Shown here piece by piece: positions 1-8,692 of a stretch of 64,000 nucleotides of DNA. Made by a program: the position numbers and the translations under genes. Position 1 is the stretch's first letter. The number at the start of each line of letters is the position of its first letter. Below the pieces are notes generated by a model. The model saw only the letters and a program-made list of their open reading frames with translations. It was not told where the DNA came from and ran no database searches. This stretch comes from CAG-873 sp910578365 (GTDB lineage: Bacteria; Bacteroidota; Bacteroidia; Bacteroidales; Muribaculaceae), in contig OX620685.1 in assembly GCA_951635545.1 (NCBI GenBank), forward strand, positions 1,302,001-1,366,000. The letters are read 5' to 3'.

Positions 1-430
1 TGGCAATCAACTCACCGGCAGCAGTCAGGTTTCCGGTAAAAACGACCGATTTCGGATTCGTAAATTTGTTATCATCTGCTATAAAGAGTGTGACATTATT
101 TATTTCTCCACGAATAAAATTTACCACATTCACTGATACAGCATCTACAGCATATTCAATTGGTGAAGTGCTGTAGATATAGGCATCGGCGCCATTTGCT
201 TGGTTTTTGGCTCCTACACGGACGTAATCCCATCCTTGACTGTTGTTTGACATGCCCTTGTAGGACCATTGCGATCCGCCGAATTCATCGGTTGAAGTGT
301 GAACATCTGTGTAGGAACTTGTTTTTGGCCATCCGGCGTTCTTATTGGTAAACGTTACTTCAAAAGTTTCAGCACTACTACTGAAAACCGAAGCAACCGC
401 GACGGTAAGTGATAGTAAAAGTTTCTTCAT
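1..430 (-). CDS. Secreted protein, N-terminal part (runs off the window)
   Basis: An open frame reads leftwards from an ATG at 430 and leaves the window without a stop, giving the first 143 residues. Residues 1-20 form a typical signal peptide (MKKLLLSLTVAVAS..), so the product is exported. The mature part is rich in aromatic, Thr, Asn and Ser residues and looks like an extracellular beta-sandwich protein; I do not recognise the family. A Bacteroidetes -7 box (TAACTTTG) lies about 90 nt upstream at 522-529 on the same strand, so the gene has its own promoter and is separate from the defence module behind it. Function unknown. Confidence 0.75.
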   Translation of the reverse strand, partial: MKKLLLSLTVAVASVFSSSAETFEVTFTNKNAGWPKTSSYTDVHTSTDEFGGSQWSYKGMSNNSQGWDYVRVGAKNQANGADAYIYSTSPIEYAVDAVSVNVVNFIRGEINNVTLFIADDNKFTNPKSVVFTGNLTAAGELIA

Positions 431-521
431 ACTTAATTTATTATGATTGATTTAAGAGAGCTTGATATACTTCTGCCACCGGAGCAAGCAGGGTCACACA
501 GCCTCTGCGTACCGGCATCGG

Positions 522-529
522 CAAAGTTA
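522..529 (-). promoter_or_regulatory. -7 promoter box of the secreted-protein gene
   Basis: TAACTTTG on the minus strand matches the Bacteroidetes -7 consensus TAnnTTTG. It precedes the gene starting at 430 and implies a leader of roughly 85 nt. No clear -33 TTTG at the ideal spacing. Confidence 0.5.
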
Positions 530-590
530 ACGATAATTATTGGATTTACAATGAAATAATTGTGAAATTTATGGCCGACTCTATTTCGTA

Positions 591-1208
591 TCATGCAGTG
601 TGGGTGCGCAGCCACCAGTTTACCAGCGACGGGAATCCGGCTGCCTGCATACACTCCAATATTATGTCCGACTCCATTCCGGCATAGGATTCCAGCACAC
701 ACATTATGCCATAGCGCTTGCTGTTTAGCAAGTTATTGTTTAAGTCGAACACTTCGATTGTTTTATCAACCTTCGCTTTAATCAATGGGTCAAGATTGTA
801 TTCAGGCATCATCTCGCCATGGGGACCGAACTGAATATATTGGCTCATATCGTCGTGTACGGGGTCGAATATATCGGCATAGTTGAAACTGCCGTTTACA
901 ACCTTGTCTTTATGCGATGAACCGTATGGCGTGTGATGGTAATCGACTACAAAATTTTCATACTCAAAAGTCAGACGAGGGTATATTCCTTTCTTGCGAT
1001 AATGGTCGATATGCGGCTGCAGTTTCGGATTGTCAAGTGGTTCTTCGGTATATCCGCTTATGCCATATTGTTCGTTGAATAATACATGGCTACGCACTTG
1101 ATGGTATGCGTTTGAACCGGTGAACTGGTCCCAGTTGGTAAATCCCTGTTGCGAGGCCCAGCTGTTGAAGGCATCGGTATGGGCCGGATTCTTTACTATC
1201 CGCTTCAT
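591..1208 (-). CDS. PtuB-like HNH-fold protein of a Septu-type defence module, zinc cysteines replaced
   Basis: 205 aa. The layout resembles the TIGR02646/PtuB family of HNH proteins that partner an SMC-like ATPase in Septu and in type I retrons. Seen here: EQ at 46-47, SGYTE at 51-55 where the family usually has a CxYCE zinc motif, H66-I-D-H69 for the usual HIEH, N85, and H99-K100. The H..N..H catalytic set is therefore kept, but the Cys pairs expected to bind structural zinc are gone. The start overlaps the end of the ATPase gene by 4 nt (ATGA), which is strong evidence of translational coupling. No reverse transcriptase or msr/msd is adjacent. A nuclease role in anti-phage defence is inferred from family and pairing. 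Confidence 0.72.
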   Translation of the reverse strand: MKRIVKNPAHTDAFNSWASQQGFTNWDQFTGSNAYHQVRSHVLFNEQYGISGYTEEPLDNPKLQPHIDHYRKKGIYPRLTFEYENFVVDYHHTPYGSSHKDKVVNGSFNYADIFDPVHDDMSQYIQFGPHGEMMPEYNLDPLIKAKVDKTIEVFDLNNNLLNSKRYGIMCVLESYAGMESDIILECMQAAGFPSLVNWWLRTHTA

Positions 1209-2461
1209 TGCCGGTTTTCCTTACGTATTTTGGCAATCTGCATGCGTATGCGGGCAAATTCAATGTTTCCGGGCGACAGATATTGCCGGAGTTTCTCAAT
1301 GGCATTGCGTAGCCCGTCGGAGTCGGCATCGCCGTTTGCCAGCCGCCCCCAGATATCATCGAGTGTATTTTGTACCGGAGCAGGCAAAAGAGTTTTCATG
1401 TTAAATACCCGGTAATACAACTGCTCAATTGATTCGCCGTAGGATGCAGACACAGGCAGCAGCTTGCCGTTCTCGAGTACGCTTAATGTGTCATTGCCTT
1501 CAAGCTGCAGATTCTGAACTATATGCGGCGAATGGGTGGAAATAAAGAACTGGCAGTTGGGAAACACCCGGCGAAATATATCTATAGCCCCCGATTGCCA
1601 GGCCGGGTGCAGATGTAGTTCGAGTTCGTCAATCAGTACAACTCCTTCTCCCTCCAATGGATTTTCGAGCACCGGATTGCAGACTGCCAGCCTCCGGGCG
1701 ATGTCGCCTATAAGGGTGAGATAACATTTTTCGCCGTCGGACAGCTGATTGACACGAAAGCTGTATCCGTCTTTTTTGAGTTCGAATCCTGCCGGTTTCC
1801 TGCGTCGTACATGCAGGTCGGTATAACCGGGCATAGCAATGGCTATGGCATTGCGAACAGCCCGAAGTTGCGAATCTTCCAGATTCAGGTCGCGGTTCTC
1901 GTTTTTGATTTCGTTTTCTATATCCTCACGTTCGCGGAACCACTCATAAAATGCCCGCAATCTCATTCCTCCGTCGATATCGGCGGCATACAATGCCGGG
2001 GCATCGAGCTCATGTTTTTTCTGAACTCTTGCCGGTACGTCGACCAATGAGCGGTTGACGGAATATGTCACAATCATGGGCAGATTGGTACGGCCTCCGC
2101 TTTCATAATATCGCTCCATCAGACCTGCGGCATATTTGCCCAGTATGCCGAGTTCGCTTTTGACCTCGGATTTACGAGCAGGCGCCACTCTGGCTATCTG
2201 CCAGCAGACTTCATCGGCTACGGTTGTTACTGATGATGAAACAGCCCCATGCCGTATATCACTGAAATCTATCATCATGCCGCGGGCCGAAGTGCCGCGC
2301 ATCCTGGCTTTCAGCCATGAGAGATTAATCAGTATGGCATGTAGCACAGTGGATTTACCTGCGCCGTTGACACCGGCAAATACATTTATGCCGCGTCCGC
2401 ATTCAATCATAAGATTCTCGATTGAGCGGAAATTATTGATGATGATTCTATTGAGGAGCAC
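1205..2461 (-). CDS. PtuA-like SMC/ABC-type AAA ATPase of a Septu-type module
   Basis: 418 aa ATPase with a RecF/SMC-like head. It shows Walker A GVNGAGKST at 30-38, an ABC signature LSDGEK at 240-245, Walker B VVLIDE at 274-279 and an H-loop His at 310 (STHSPH). The insert of about 180 residues between the two halves is too short for a long SMC coiled coil, and there is no TOPRIM domain, which fits PtuA rather than an OLD nuclease. The only sensible start is a GTG at 2461, just behind the yebC terminator, and no promoter box is visible. Expression may rely on read-through from yebC or a non-consensus promoter. It overlaps the HNH gene by 4 nt. Known PtuA forms a complex with PtuB; activity here is inferred. 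Confidence 0.78.
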   Translation of the reverse strand: MLLNRIIINNFRSIENLMIECGRGINVFAGVNGAGKSTVLHAILINLSWLKARMRGTSARGMMIDFSDIRHGAVSSSVTTVADEVCWQIARVAPARKSEVKSELGILGKYAAGLMERYYESGGRTNLPMIVTYSVNRSLVDVPARVQKKHELDAPALYAADIDGGMRLRAFYEWFREREDIENEIKNENRDLNLEDSQLRAVRNAIAIAMPGYTDLHVRRRKPAGFELKKDGYSFRVNQLSDGEKCYLTLIGDIARRLAVCNPVLENPLEGEGVVLIDELELHLHPAWQSGAIDIFRRVFPNCQFFISTHSPHIVQNLQLEGNDTLSVLENGKLLPVSASYGESIEQLYYRVFNMKTLLPAPVQNTLDDIWGRLANGDADSDGLRNAIEKLRQYLSPGNIEFARIRMQIAKIRKENRQ

Positions 2462-2477
2462 GTGTGGAGTTTTTATT

Positions 2478-2530
2478 AAAAGGCCGCAAAGGGCGCAGAC
2501 AACAAGGATTCTGCGGTCTTTGCGGCCTTT
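2478..2530 (-). terminator. Intrinsic terminator of yebC
   Basis: A long inverted repeat (AAAGGCCGCAAAG...CTTTGCGGCCTTT) with an imperfect inner stem, followed on the minus strand by TTTTAATAAAAA. It lies between yebC and the PtuA-like gene, whose GTG start is only 17 nt further on. Confidence 0.7.
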
Positions 2531-2551
2531 ATGCGTGAATATTGGGTTATG

Positions 2552-3277
2552 TTATTCTTCTTCCTTCATGTTGTGGAATACGTTCTGGACGTCTTCGTCT
2601 TCTTCGAGCTTGTCGAGGAGTTTGTTGAGGGTTTCGCGCTGTTCGGGAGTCACTTCCTTTACATCGTTGGGAATGCGCTCGAATTCTGCGCTTACAAGTT
2701 CGAATCCGTTGTCTTCGAGGTACTTCTGGATGTTGTTAAATTCTTCGAATGCACCGTAGAGTACAATTACGCCTTCTTCTTCGTCGTGTTCGAGTTCGTC
2801 GACACCGTAGTCAATGAGTTCGAGTTCAAGGTCTTCGAGGCTTACACCGTCGTTGGCTTTGATTTTAAACACGCATTTGTGGTCGAAAAGGAAGGTGAGG
2901 CTGCCCTGTGTGCCGAGGTTACCGCCGTGCTTGTTGAAGTATGAGCGTACGTTGGCTACAGTACGGGTGTTATTGTCGGTGGCTGCTTCGACGAAGATGG
3001 CGATACCGAAGGGGCCGTATCCTTCGTAAGTGATTTCCTTGTAGTCGCTGGCGTCTTTGTCGGTGGCTTTTTTGATGGCACGCTCAACGGTGTCTTTGGG
3101 CATGTTGGCTGCCTTGGCGTTCTGCATGAGCACGCGCAGACGGGGGTTACAGTCGGGATCGGGGCCACCTGCTTTGGCGGCTATGGTGATTTCTTTGCCT
3201 ATGCGGGTAAAGGTTCGCGACATGTTGCCCCAGCGTTTGAGCTTGCGGGCTTTACGGTATTCAAATGCTCTTCCCAT
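2552..3277 (-). CDS. yebC: YebC/PmpR family protein (TACO1-like)
   Basis: 241 aa, normal length for the YebC/TACO1 family. The N-terminus MGRAFEYRKARKLKRWG is the Bacteroidetes form of the family start, followed by the conserved GGPDPDCNPRLR segment around residues 38-50. Family members have been described as DNA-binding regulators and, more recently, as translation factors that relieve ribosome stalling. Which role holds here cannot be told from sequence. The C-terminus is acidic (DKLEEDEDVQ). It sits 37 nt downstream of pheT on the same strand and has its own terminator. Confidence 0.93.
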   Translation of the reverse strand: MGRAFEYRKARKLKRWGNMSRTFTRIGKEITIAAKAGGPDPDCNPRLRVLMQNAKAANMPKDTVERAIKKATDKDASDYKEITYEGYGPFGIAIFVEAATDNNTRTVANVRSYFNKHGGNLGTQGSLTFLFDHKCVFKIKANDGVSLEDLELELIDYGVDELEHDEEEGVIVLYGAFEEFNNIQKYLEDNGFELVSAEFERIPNDVKEVTPEQRETLNKLLDKLEEDEDVQNVFHNMKEEE

Positions 3278-3314
3278 TGCTGGTTGTTATAATTAGTTTT
3301 TGAGTTTTTAGTTT

Positions 3315-5795
3315 CTATCGGAGTTCGGCGCCGAGTTTGGCTTTGAGGTTGTTGATAATCTTGTTCATCACCTGATCGATGTGTTTGTCCTGGAGGGTCT
3401 TTTCATCATCCTGCAGCAGTATGGTGATGGCATATGATTTCTTTCCCTGTGGCAGGTTCTTGCCTTCGTATACGTCGAAGAGGCTTACGCTGCGCAGGAG
3501 CCGGCGCTCGCTTTCGGCTACCACGCGCTCTACATCGGCCATGGTCACGGTGGTGTCGAGCAGCAGCGAGAGGTCGCGCTTCACGGGGTGTGTCTTGGCC
3601 AACGCTGTGTAGCTTACTTTGGTGCGAAGCGAGAGCTGCACCAGTGTGTCCCAGTCGAATTCGGCGTACATCACGGGCTGCTTGATTTCGCAGCGGCGGC
3701 ACAGGTCGTCGCGCACTATGCCCAGATGGCCGAGCAGCTTGCCGCCTTTGCGGGTGCTTACGGCGAGAGCTGCGCCGAAGATGTCGGAGAATTCAACCGA
3801 GGGGGTGAACTGCAGTGCCGAGGCCTGGAGGCCGAGGCGGGCAAGGAGGTTGTCGACTGCGGCACGAAGGTCGTAGAAGGTGGCTTCTTCGGCTGTGCGG
3901 CCCCAGTTGCCCTGACGTGAATTGCCGCTGAGCCACAGTGCCACCCGCGAGCTCTGGCTGTAGGGGGCCAGGGGTGCGTCGGCGGTCGACTCACGGTCGG
4001 GTGCGTAACGGTATACGTTGCCGAATTCATAGAGTGCAAGGTCGGGCAGACGGCGGTTGATGTTATGCGCCAGCGATTCGAGGCCGCCGAATAGCAGTGT
4101 CTGGCGCATTACGTTCAGTTCCTGGCTCAGGGGGTTGAGCAGGCGCACGCAGTTGGCGGCGGGGTATGTGGTGAGCTCGCTGTAGTAGTTTTCGGCTGTG
4201 AGCGAGTTGTTGAGTATTTCGTTGTATCCGGCTGCGGTGAGCTGGTCGGCTATGAGGCGTCGCAGGTCGTCGGCGGCGTCGGTGGCTGTCTTGAACGAGA
4301 GCGATGAGTGCAGAGCCTGTGGTGTGGCTATGCTGTTGTAGCCGTAGATGCGCAGGAGGTCTTCGATTACGTCGCAGGGGCGCTGCACGTCGACGCGGTA
4401 GGTGGGCACACGCAGGTCCATACGGCCGTCGGAGTCTTCGGAGGCGATTTCGATTTCAAGCGACGCCAGTATGGAGCGTACGGTATCGGCCGGTATTTCC
4501 TGACCCAGCAGCTCGGTGATGCCGCGGTGCGAGAGTTCGACCTTGAAGGGTTCTGCCACTCGGGGATAGATGTCGACTACCGGACCGGCGCAGATACCTC
4601 CGGCTATGTGCTGTATGAGCAGTGCGGCGAACTTCATGGCGTAGATGCAGCCGTTGGGGTCTACGCCGCGTTCGTAGCGGAAAGATGCGTCGGTGTTGAG
4701 GCCGTGACGGCGGGCTGTCTTGCGCACCGAGGTGGCATTGAAACAGGCCGACTCCAGGAAGAGGTCGGTAGTGGTTTCGGTCACGCCTGAGTCGAGGCCG
4801 CCGAATACACCGGCTATGCAGCGGGGAACTCCGCCGGAGCATATCATCAGGTCAGCGCCGTCGAGTTTGCGGGTTACGCCGTCGAGGGTCACGAATTCGG
4901 TGCCGGGGGCTACGGTCTGCACTTCAATCGAGTCGCCGCTGAGCTTGGCCAGGTCGAAGGCGTGAAGGGGATGGCCGAATGCGTGTAGCACGTAGTTGGT
5001 CACGTCGACCACGTTGTTGATTGGGCGCTGGCCTATGGTGGTGAGTGCGTCTTTGAGCCACTGGGGCGATTCGGCCACTTTTACACCGCGTATGGTTACG
5101 CCGGCATAGCGTATGCAGCGGTCGGCGTCGACGAATTTCACGTCGGCCGCGGGCAGTGTATCGTCGGTGCAGAAGCTGTCCACATCGGGGCGGTGTACCG
5201 AGCCTTCGCCTTTATGGCATTTGAGCCATGCGGCCAGGTCGCGTGCCACACCGTAATGCGATGCGGCGTCGATACGGTTTGGGGTGAGATCTACTTCGAG
5301 CACGTAGTCGTCGCGCAGCTCAAAGTATTCGGCGGCGGGTGTACCGGCGGCCACGTTGTCGGGCAGCACCATTATGCCGTCGTGGCTCTTGCCTACACCT
5401 ATTTCGTCTTCGGCACAAATCATGCCGAACGATTCCACACCGCGTATTTTGGATTTCTTGATTTTGAATGATTCGTCACCTTCGCCGTAGAGGGTGGTTC
5501 CGACGGTGGCAACCACTACGGTCTGACCGGCGGCTACGTTGGGGGCGCCGCATACAATTTGGGTGGGCTGGCCGTCGCCAAGGTCCACGGTGGTTATGTG
5601 CAGGTGGTCGCTGTCGGGGTGTTCGATACATGTGAGCACTTTGCCGACCACAATACCCTGGAGGCCTCCGCGGATTGATTCAACCTTCTCTATTGCGCCG
5701 GTTTCGAGGCCTATTGATGTAAGGGCTTCGGCAACTTCGTCGGGGGTGAGGTTGAAGTCGACGTATTGCTTTAGCCAGTTGTAAGAAATATTCAT
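3315..5795 (-). CDS. pheT: Phenylalanine--tRNA ligase beta subunit
   Basis: 826 aa, full length for bacterial PheT, the beta chain of the cytoplasmic (alpha-beta)2 enzyme that charges tRNA-Phe. Order of domains: N-terminal helix (SYNWLKQYVDF), EMAP/OB-fold tRNA-binding domain about 40-150, B3/B4 editing domain about 210-390, B5 domain about 405-480, catalytic-like core, and an FDX-ACB anticodon-binding domain over the last 90 residues (AKTHPVKRDLSLLL). pheS is not next to it, as is common in Bacteroidetes. A -7 box (TAAATTTG) at 5821-5828 lies about 25 nt upstream of the ATG. Confidence 0.97.
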   Translation of the reverse strand: MNISYNWLKQYVDFNLTPDEVAEALTSIGLETGAIEKVESIRGGLQGIVVGKVLTCIEHPDSDHLHITTVDLGDGQPTQIVCGAPNVAAGQTVVVATVGTTLYGEGDESFKIKKSKIRGVESFGMICAEDEIGVGKSHDGIMVLPDNVAAGTPAAEYFELRDDYVLEVDLTPNRIDAASHYGVARDLAAWLKCHKGEGSVHRPDVDSFCTDDTLPAADVKFVDADRCIRYAGVTIRGVKVAESPQWLKDALTTIGQRPINNVVDVTNYVLHAFGHPLHAFDLAKLSGDSIEVQTVAPGTEFVTLDGVTRKLDGADLMICSGGVPRCIAGVFGGLDSGVTETTTDLFLESACFNATSVRKTARRHGLNTDASFRYERGVDPNGCIYAMKFAALLIQHIAGGICAGPVVDIYPRVAEPFKVELSHRGITELLGQEIPADTVRSILASLEIEIASEDSDGRMDLRVPTYRVDVQRPCDVIEDLLRIYGYNSIATPQALHSSLSFKTATDAADDLRRLIADQLTAAGYNEILNNSLTAENYYSELTTYPAANCVRLLNPLSQELNVMRQTLLFGGLESLAHNINRRLPDLALYEFGNVYRYAPDRESTADAPLAPYSQSSRVALWLSGNSRQGNWGRTAEEATFYDLRAAVDNLLARLGLQASALQFTPSVEFSDIFGAALAVSTRKGGKLLGHLGIVRDDLCRRCEIKQPVMYAEFDWDTLVQLSLRTKVSYTALAKTHPVKRDLSLLLDTTVTMADVERVVAESERRLLRSVSLFDVYEGKNLPQGKKSYAITILLQDDEKTLQDKHIDQVMNKIINNLKAKLGAELR

Positions 5796-5820
5796 TGGTG
5801 TTCAGTACTGATTTAAGCCG

Positions 5821-5828
5821 CAAATTTA
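5821..5828 (-). promoter_or_regulatory. -7 promoter box of pheT
   Basis: TAAATTTG on the minus strand, 25 nt before the pheT ATG, matches TAnnTTTG. A poly-T tract rather than a clear TTTG lies at the -33 position. Confidence 0.55.
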
Positions 5829-5870
5829 CGATTTTTTTTTGAAAACATCAAGCGGCTTTGTCCTTATGAC

Positions 5871-6254
5871 TCAGAAAACCGGGAATGTGGCCGTATTGAG
5901 TACAAATTTACTGCGAAACTGCTGATTCGTCATAGAGGTCAGCATAAGTATACCCTGAATAAGTGGTATGATTTCCCAGACGCCGCAGGTGCAGAGTGTG
6001 AATATAATCGACAGAATTCCGGCGGTAGTTTTACCTACATAAAAGTACTGCACCCCGAGGCCACCCAGAAATATGGCCAGCAGAGCGCACACACCGCGGC
6101 TCTTGCCTTCGGGACCGCAGCTGTCGAACGGATTGTTTGCATCGTAGTTCTGAAAGTTCCGGCTGTATTCGTGAGCGTCCAACGGAGCACCGCAGTTCTG
6201 GCAGAAAGCGGCGGAATTATTGGTTGGAGCGCCACAACGGTTACATTGTTTCAT
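5871..6254 (-). CDS. TM2 domain membrane protein with N-terminal zinc ribbon
   Basis: 127 aa. Residues 1-25 hold a zinc-ribbon knuckle pair (CNRCG...CQNCG). After a flexible linker, two hydrophobic segments around residues 53-75 and 78-105 make a TM2 domain (LGGLGVQYFYVGKTTAGI), an inner-membrane module of unknown function common in Bacteroidetes. It starts inside the last 14 nt of uvrC in another frame, so it is probably translated from the uvrC message. The C-terminal 20 residues are polar and unassigned. Confidence 0.8.
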   Translation of the reverse strand: MKQCNRCGAPTNNSAAFCQNCGAPLDAHEYSRNFQNYDANNPFDSCGPEGKSRGVCALLAIFLGGLGVQYFYVGKTTAGILSIIFTLCTCGVWEIIPLIQGILMLTSMTNQQFRSKFVLNTATFPVF

Positions 6255-8067
6255 TGTCTTTATTTTTGTTTTTGAAATATTCCGTCAGAATGGCGGCTTT
6301 GGCCTGTCCGACTACGGCGGCAAGGTCGGCCGGCGAGGCCTCACGGATGCGTTTCACACTCTTAAAGTGCTGCAACAGAGCGGTCGAGGTTTTTTCGCCT
6401 ATACCTTTTATATTATCCAATTCGCTGATTAGCTGCCCTTTGCTGCGGCGGTCGCGATGGTGGGTTATGCCAAAGCGGTGGGCCTCGTCGCGCAGATGCT
6501 GCACTACGCGCAGCGATTCGCTGTTTTTGTCGATATACAGCGGCACGGAGTCGCCGGGAAAGTATATTTCTTCGAGTCGCTTGGCTATGCCTACAACGGC
6601 AATGACGCCTCGGAGGCCCATTTCATCGAGCGCTTCGACGGCACTGCTCAGCTGGCCTTTGCCGCCGTCGACGACTATCAGCTGCGGCAGTCCCTGTCCT
6701 TCCTGCACCAGCCGGGTGTAGCGGCGCGTGAGCACTTCTTTCATCGAGGCGAAGTCGTCGGGTCCTTCCACGGTCTTGATGTTGAAATGGCGGTAGTCGC
6801 GCTTGCATGGCTTGGCGTCGCGGAACACCACGCAGCTTGCCACAGGGTTTGTGCCTTGTATGTTCGAGTTGTCGAAACACTCTATGTGGCGCGGCAGCTC
6901 GCGGAGGCGGAAGTCGGCCTGCATGCGCATCAGTGTACGTTCCACGCGGGTTTCGGGATTGAGGCGCTCCTGGTGTTTGAGGTCGTCGATTTTCACCTGA
7001 CGGGCATTGCGTGCCGATACATCCAGCAGCTTAGCCTTGTCGCCGCGCTGCGGTATGGTAAAGCTCACGCCGGGCATATCCACCTCGGGTATCAGGGGTA
7101 CCACGACTTCGTCGAACACCACACCCAGCGAAGCGGCTATTTCGGTCATGGCGTATGCCAGCATCTGGGCCTGCGATTCGTCGAGGCGGCGTTTGTAGCG
7201 CAGTGTGGCGCTGCGCACCACGGCTCCGCGGCGCACGTGCATATAGTTCACGTACACGTCGGCTCCGTCATCGTCAATGCCGAATACGTCGATGTCGCCA
7301 ATGGTCTGACTCACGATTACGCTCTTGCTGCGGTACTGCTCGATGAGCTTATACGACTCTTTCAGCAGCTGTGCTTCTTCGAAGCGAAGTTCCATGCTCA
7401 GGCGCTCCATTTCGCCGCGCAGATAGTCGAGCAGTTCTTGTGTGTCACCCCGCAATATCTGTTTTATGGCGGCTATGAAGCTGCCGTATTCCTCGGGCGA
7501 AATCAGCCCGGTGCAGCAGCCTTTGCAGCGTTTGATGTGGTACTGCAGACACAGTCGGCCCTTGCCGGCACGCAGATATTCGGGTGTAATCGGCAGTCGG
7601 CAGGTTCGCACCGGATATAGCCGGTTGATAAGGTCGAGAACGGTTCGGGCCACGGCGGTGTTGGTGTACGGGCCGTAGTATTTCGAGCCGTCTTTTATGT
7701 GGGTGCGTGTGAGAAATACCCGCGGGTATAGTTCGTTGGTGACCACAATCCAGGGATAGGTCTTATCGTCCTTCAGCAGTACATTGTATTTGGGCTTGTA
7801 CTCCTTTATCATGGAGTTCTCCAGATTGAGGGCATCCTGCTCGGTAGGCACCACAATGTACGTCATGTCGGCGATATTACGCACGAGCAGATTGGTGCGC
7901 AGATTGTCGTGAGTGCGGTTGAAGTACGATGACACCCTGCGCTTTAGGTTCTTTGCCTTGCCTACATAAATCACCTTACCCTCGGCGTCGTAGTAAGTAT
8001 AGACGCCGGGGGTATCAGGCAATATTGCGATTTTCTCGCGTAGCTTATCGTTTTTGAGGTGTTTCAA
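6241..8067 (-). CDS. uvrC: Excinuclease ABC subunit C
   Basis: 608 aa nucleotide-excision repair endonuclease that makes both incisions with UvrA/UvrB. Visible parts: GIY-YIG nuclease domain (GVY at 21-23, YVG at 34-36), a UVR motif helix pair near 205-245, the RNase H-like C-terminal nuclease (VDGGKGQLSSA near 470) and tandem HhH motifs at the end (IKGIGEKTSTALL). The start is a TTG at 8067: an in-frame stop lies three codons upstream and no earlier ATG exists, while CGGAG sits upstream as a possible ribosome site. It is 16 nt downstream of apt and overlaps the TM2 gene by 14 nt. Confidence 0.95.
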   Translation of the reverse strand: MKHLKNDKLREKIAILPDTPGVYTYYDAEGKVIYVGKAKNLKRRVSSYFNRTHDNLRTNLLVRNIADMTYIVVPTEQDALNLENSMIKEYKPKYNVLLKDDKTYPWIVVTNELYPRVFLTRTHIKDGSKYYGPYTNTAVARTVLDLINRLYPVRTCRLPITPEYLRAGKGRLCLQYHIKRCKGCCTGLISPEEYGSFIAAIKQILRGDTQELLDYLRGEMERLSMELRFEEAQLLKESYKLIEQYRSKSVIVSQTIGDIDVFGIDDDGADVYVNYMHVRRGAVVRSATLRYKRRLDESQAQMLAYAMTEIAASLGVVFDEVVVPLIPEVDMPGVSFTIPQRGDKAKLLDVSARNARQVKIDDLKHQERLNPETRVERTLMRMQADFRLRELPRHIECFDNSNIQGTNPVASCVVFRDAKPCKRDYRHFNIKTVEGPDDFASMKEVLTRRYTRLVQEGQGLPQLIVVDGGKGQLSSAVEALDEMGLRGVIAVVGIAKRLEEIYFPGDSVPLYIDKNSESLRVVQHLRDEAHRFGITHHRDRRSKGQLISELDNIKGIGEKTSTALLQHFKSVKRIREASPADLAAVVGQAKAAILTEYFKNKNKDNETM

Positions 8068-8083
8068 ATTCGGTCAACTCCGA

Positions 8084-8602
8084 TTAATATGTAATCAGTG
8101 ATGAAACGTCGGCGTCTGCCGGAAGGTTCGCTCTGCCGTTAAGAGCCGAAATTTCCACAATAAAGTTGATATAGATTTTCTTCGGGTTAAGGCTCTTCAC
8201 CAGTTTGTAGGCAGCGGCCATGGTTCCGCCGGTGGCGAGTACATCGTCGTGTATAACCACAATATCGTCGGGAGTGATGGCATCGCGGTGAATCTCTATC
8301 ACATCGGTACCGTACTCCTTGGCGTACTCTTGGCGGATGGTGTCGGCGGGCAGTTTGCCGGGTTTGCGACAGGGCACAAAACCTGCGCCCAGTTCAAAAG
8401 CCAGAATAGAGCCGCCGATAAAGCCGCGGCTTTCGATGCCTACAACTTTGGTCACGCCTTTGTCGCGGTACAGCTGCGAAAGGTCCCAGCCGATGATGTG
8501 CAGGGCACGGGGGTCTTTGAACGCAGTGGTAAGATCGCGGAAAAGAACGCCCTTGCTGGGGAAGTCATACACATCGCGAATCTTTGATTTGATGTATTCC
8601 AT
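8084..8602 (-). CDS. apt: Adenine phosphoribosyltransferase
   Basis: 172 aa, standard length. Converts adenine plus PRPP to AMP in purine salvage in the cytoplasm. The PRPP-binding loop is VVIHDDVLATGGT at 115-127, and the N-terminal FPSKGVLFRDLTT segment is typical of Apt. Forms a short leftward operon with uvrC (16-nt gap). No consensus -7 box was found upstream; the upstream spacer instead contains a parS palindrome 35 nt before the start codon, so ParB binding there could in principle affect its transcription (inference). Confidence 0.96.
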   Translation of the reverse strand: MEYIKSKIRDVYDFPSKGVLFRDLTTAFKDPRALHIIGWDLSQLYRDKGVTKVVGIESRGFIGGSILAFELGAGFVPCRKPGKLPADTIRQEYAKEYGTDVIEIHRDAITPDDIVVIHDDVLATGGTMAAAYKLVKSLNPKKIYINFIVEISALNGRANLPADADVSSLITY

Positions 8603-8636
8603 AAATCTTTGATAATATGTTGTTTGAATTAACTAT

Positions 8637-8652
8637 TGTTTCACGTGGAACA
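8637..8652. other. parS: parS centromere-like site (ParB binding)
   Basis: The palindrome TGTTTCACGTGGAACA reads TGTTCCACGTGAAACA on the other strand, identical to the widely conserved bacterial parS consensus (TGTTNCACGTGAAACA). It lies in the 90-bp spacer between apt and mnmG, clear of coding sequence. ParB loads as a CTP-dependent clamp at such sites, which in most bacteria cluster near oriC. Only this one copy was seen in the window. Confidence 0.88.
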
Positions 8653-8692
8653 TTGTTTTGTTTGTGTGTGTCACGTTTCACGCACAATGCTG

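Noticed and set aside
591..2461. Retron (type I-A like) with PtuAB effectors
   Set aside because: No reverse transcriptase gene and no msr/msd-like repeat in the flanks within the window; the pair fits stand-alone Septu better.
6457..7620. Long rightward open frame of 387 codons
   Set aside because: Lies wholly antisense to uvrC; composition reflects codon bias of the real gene and shows no domain.
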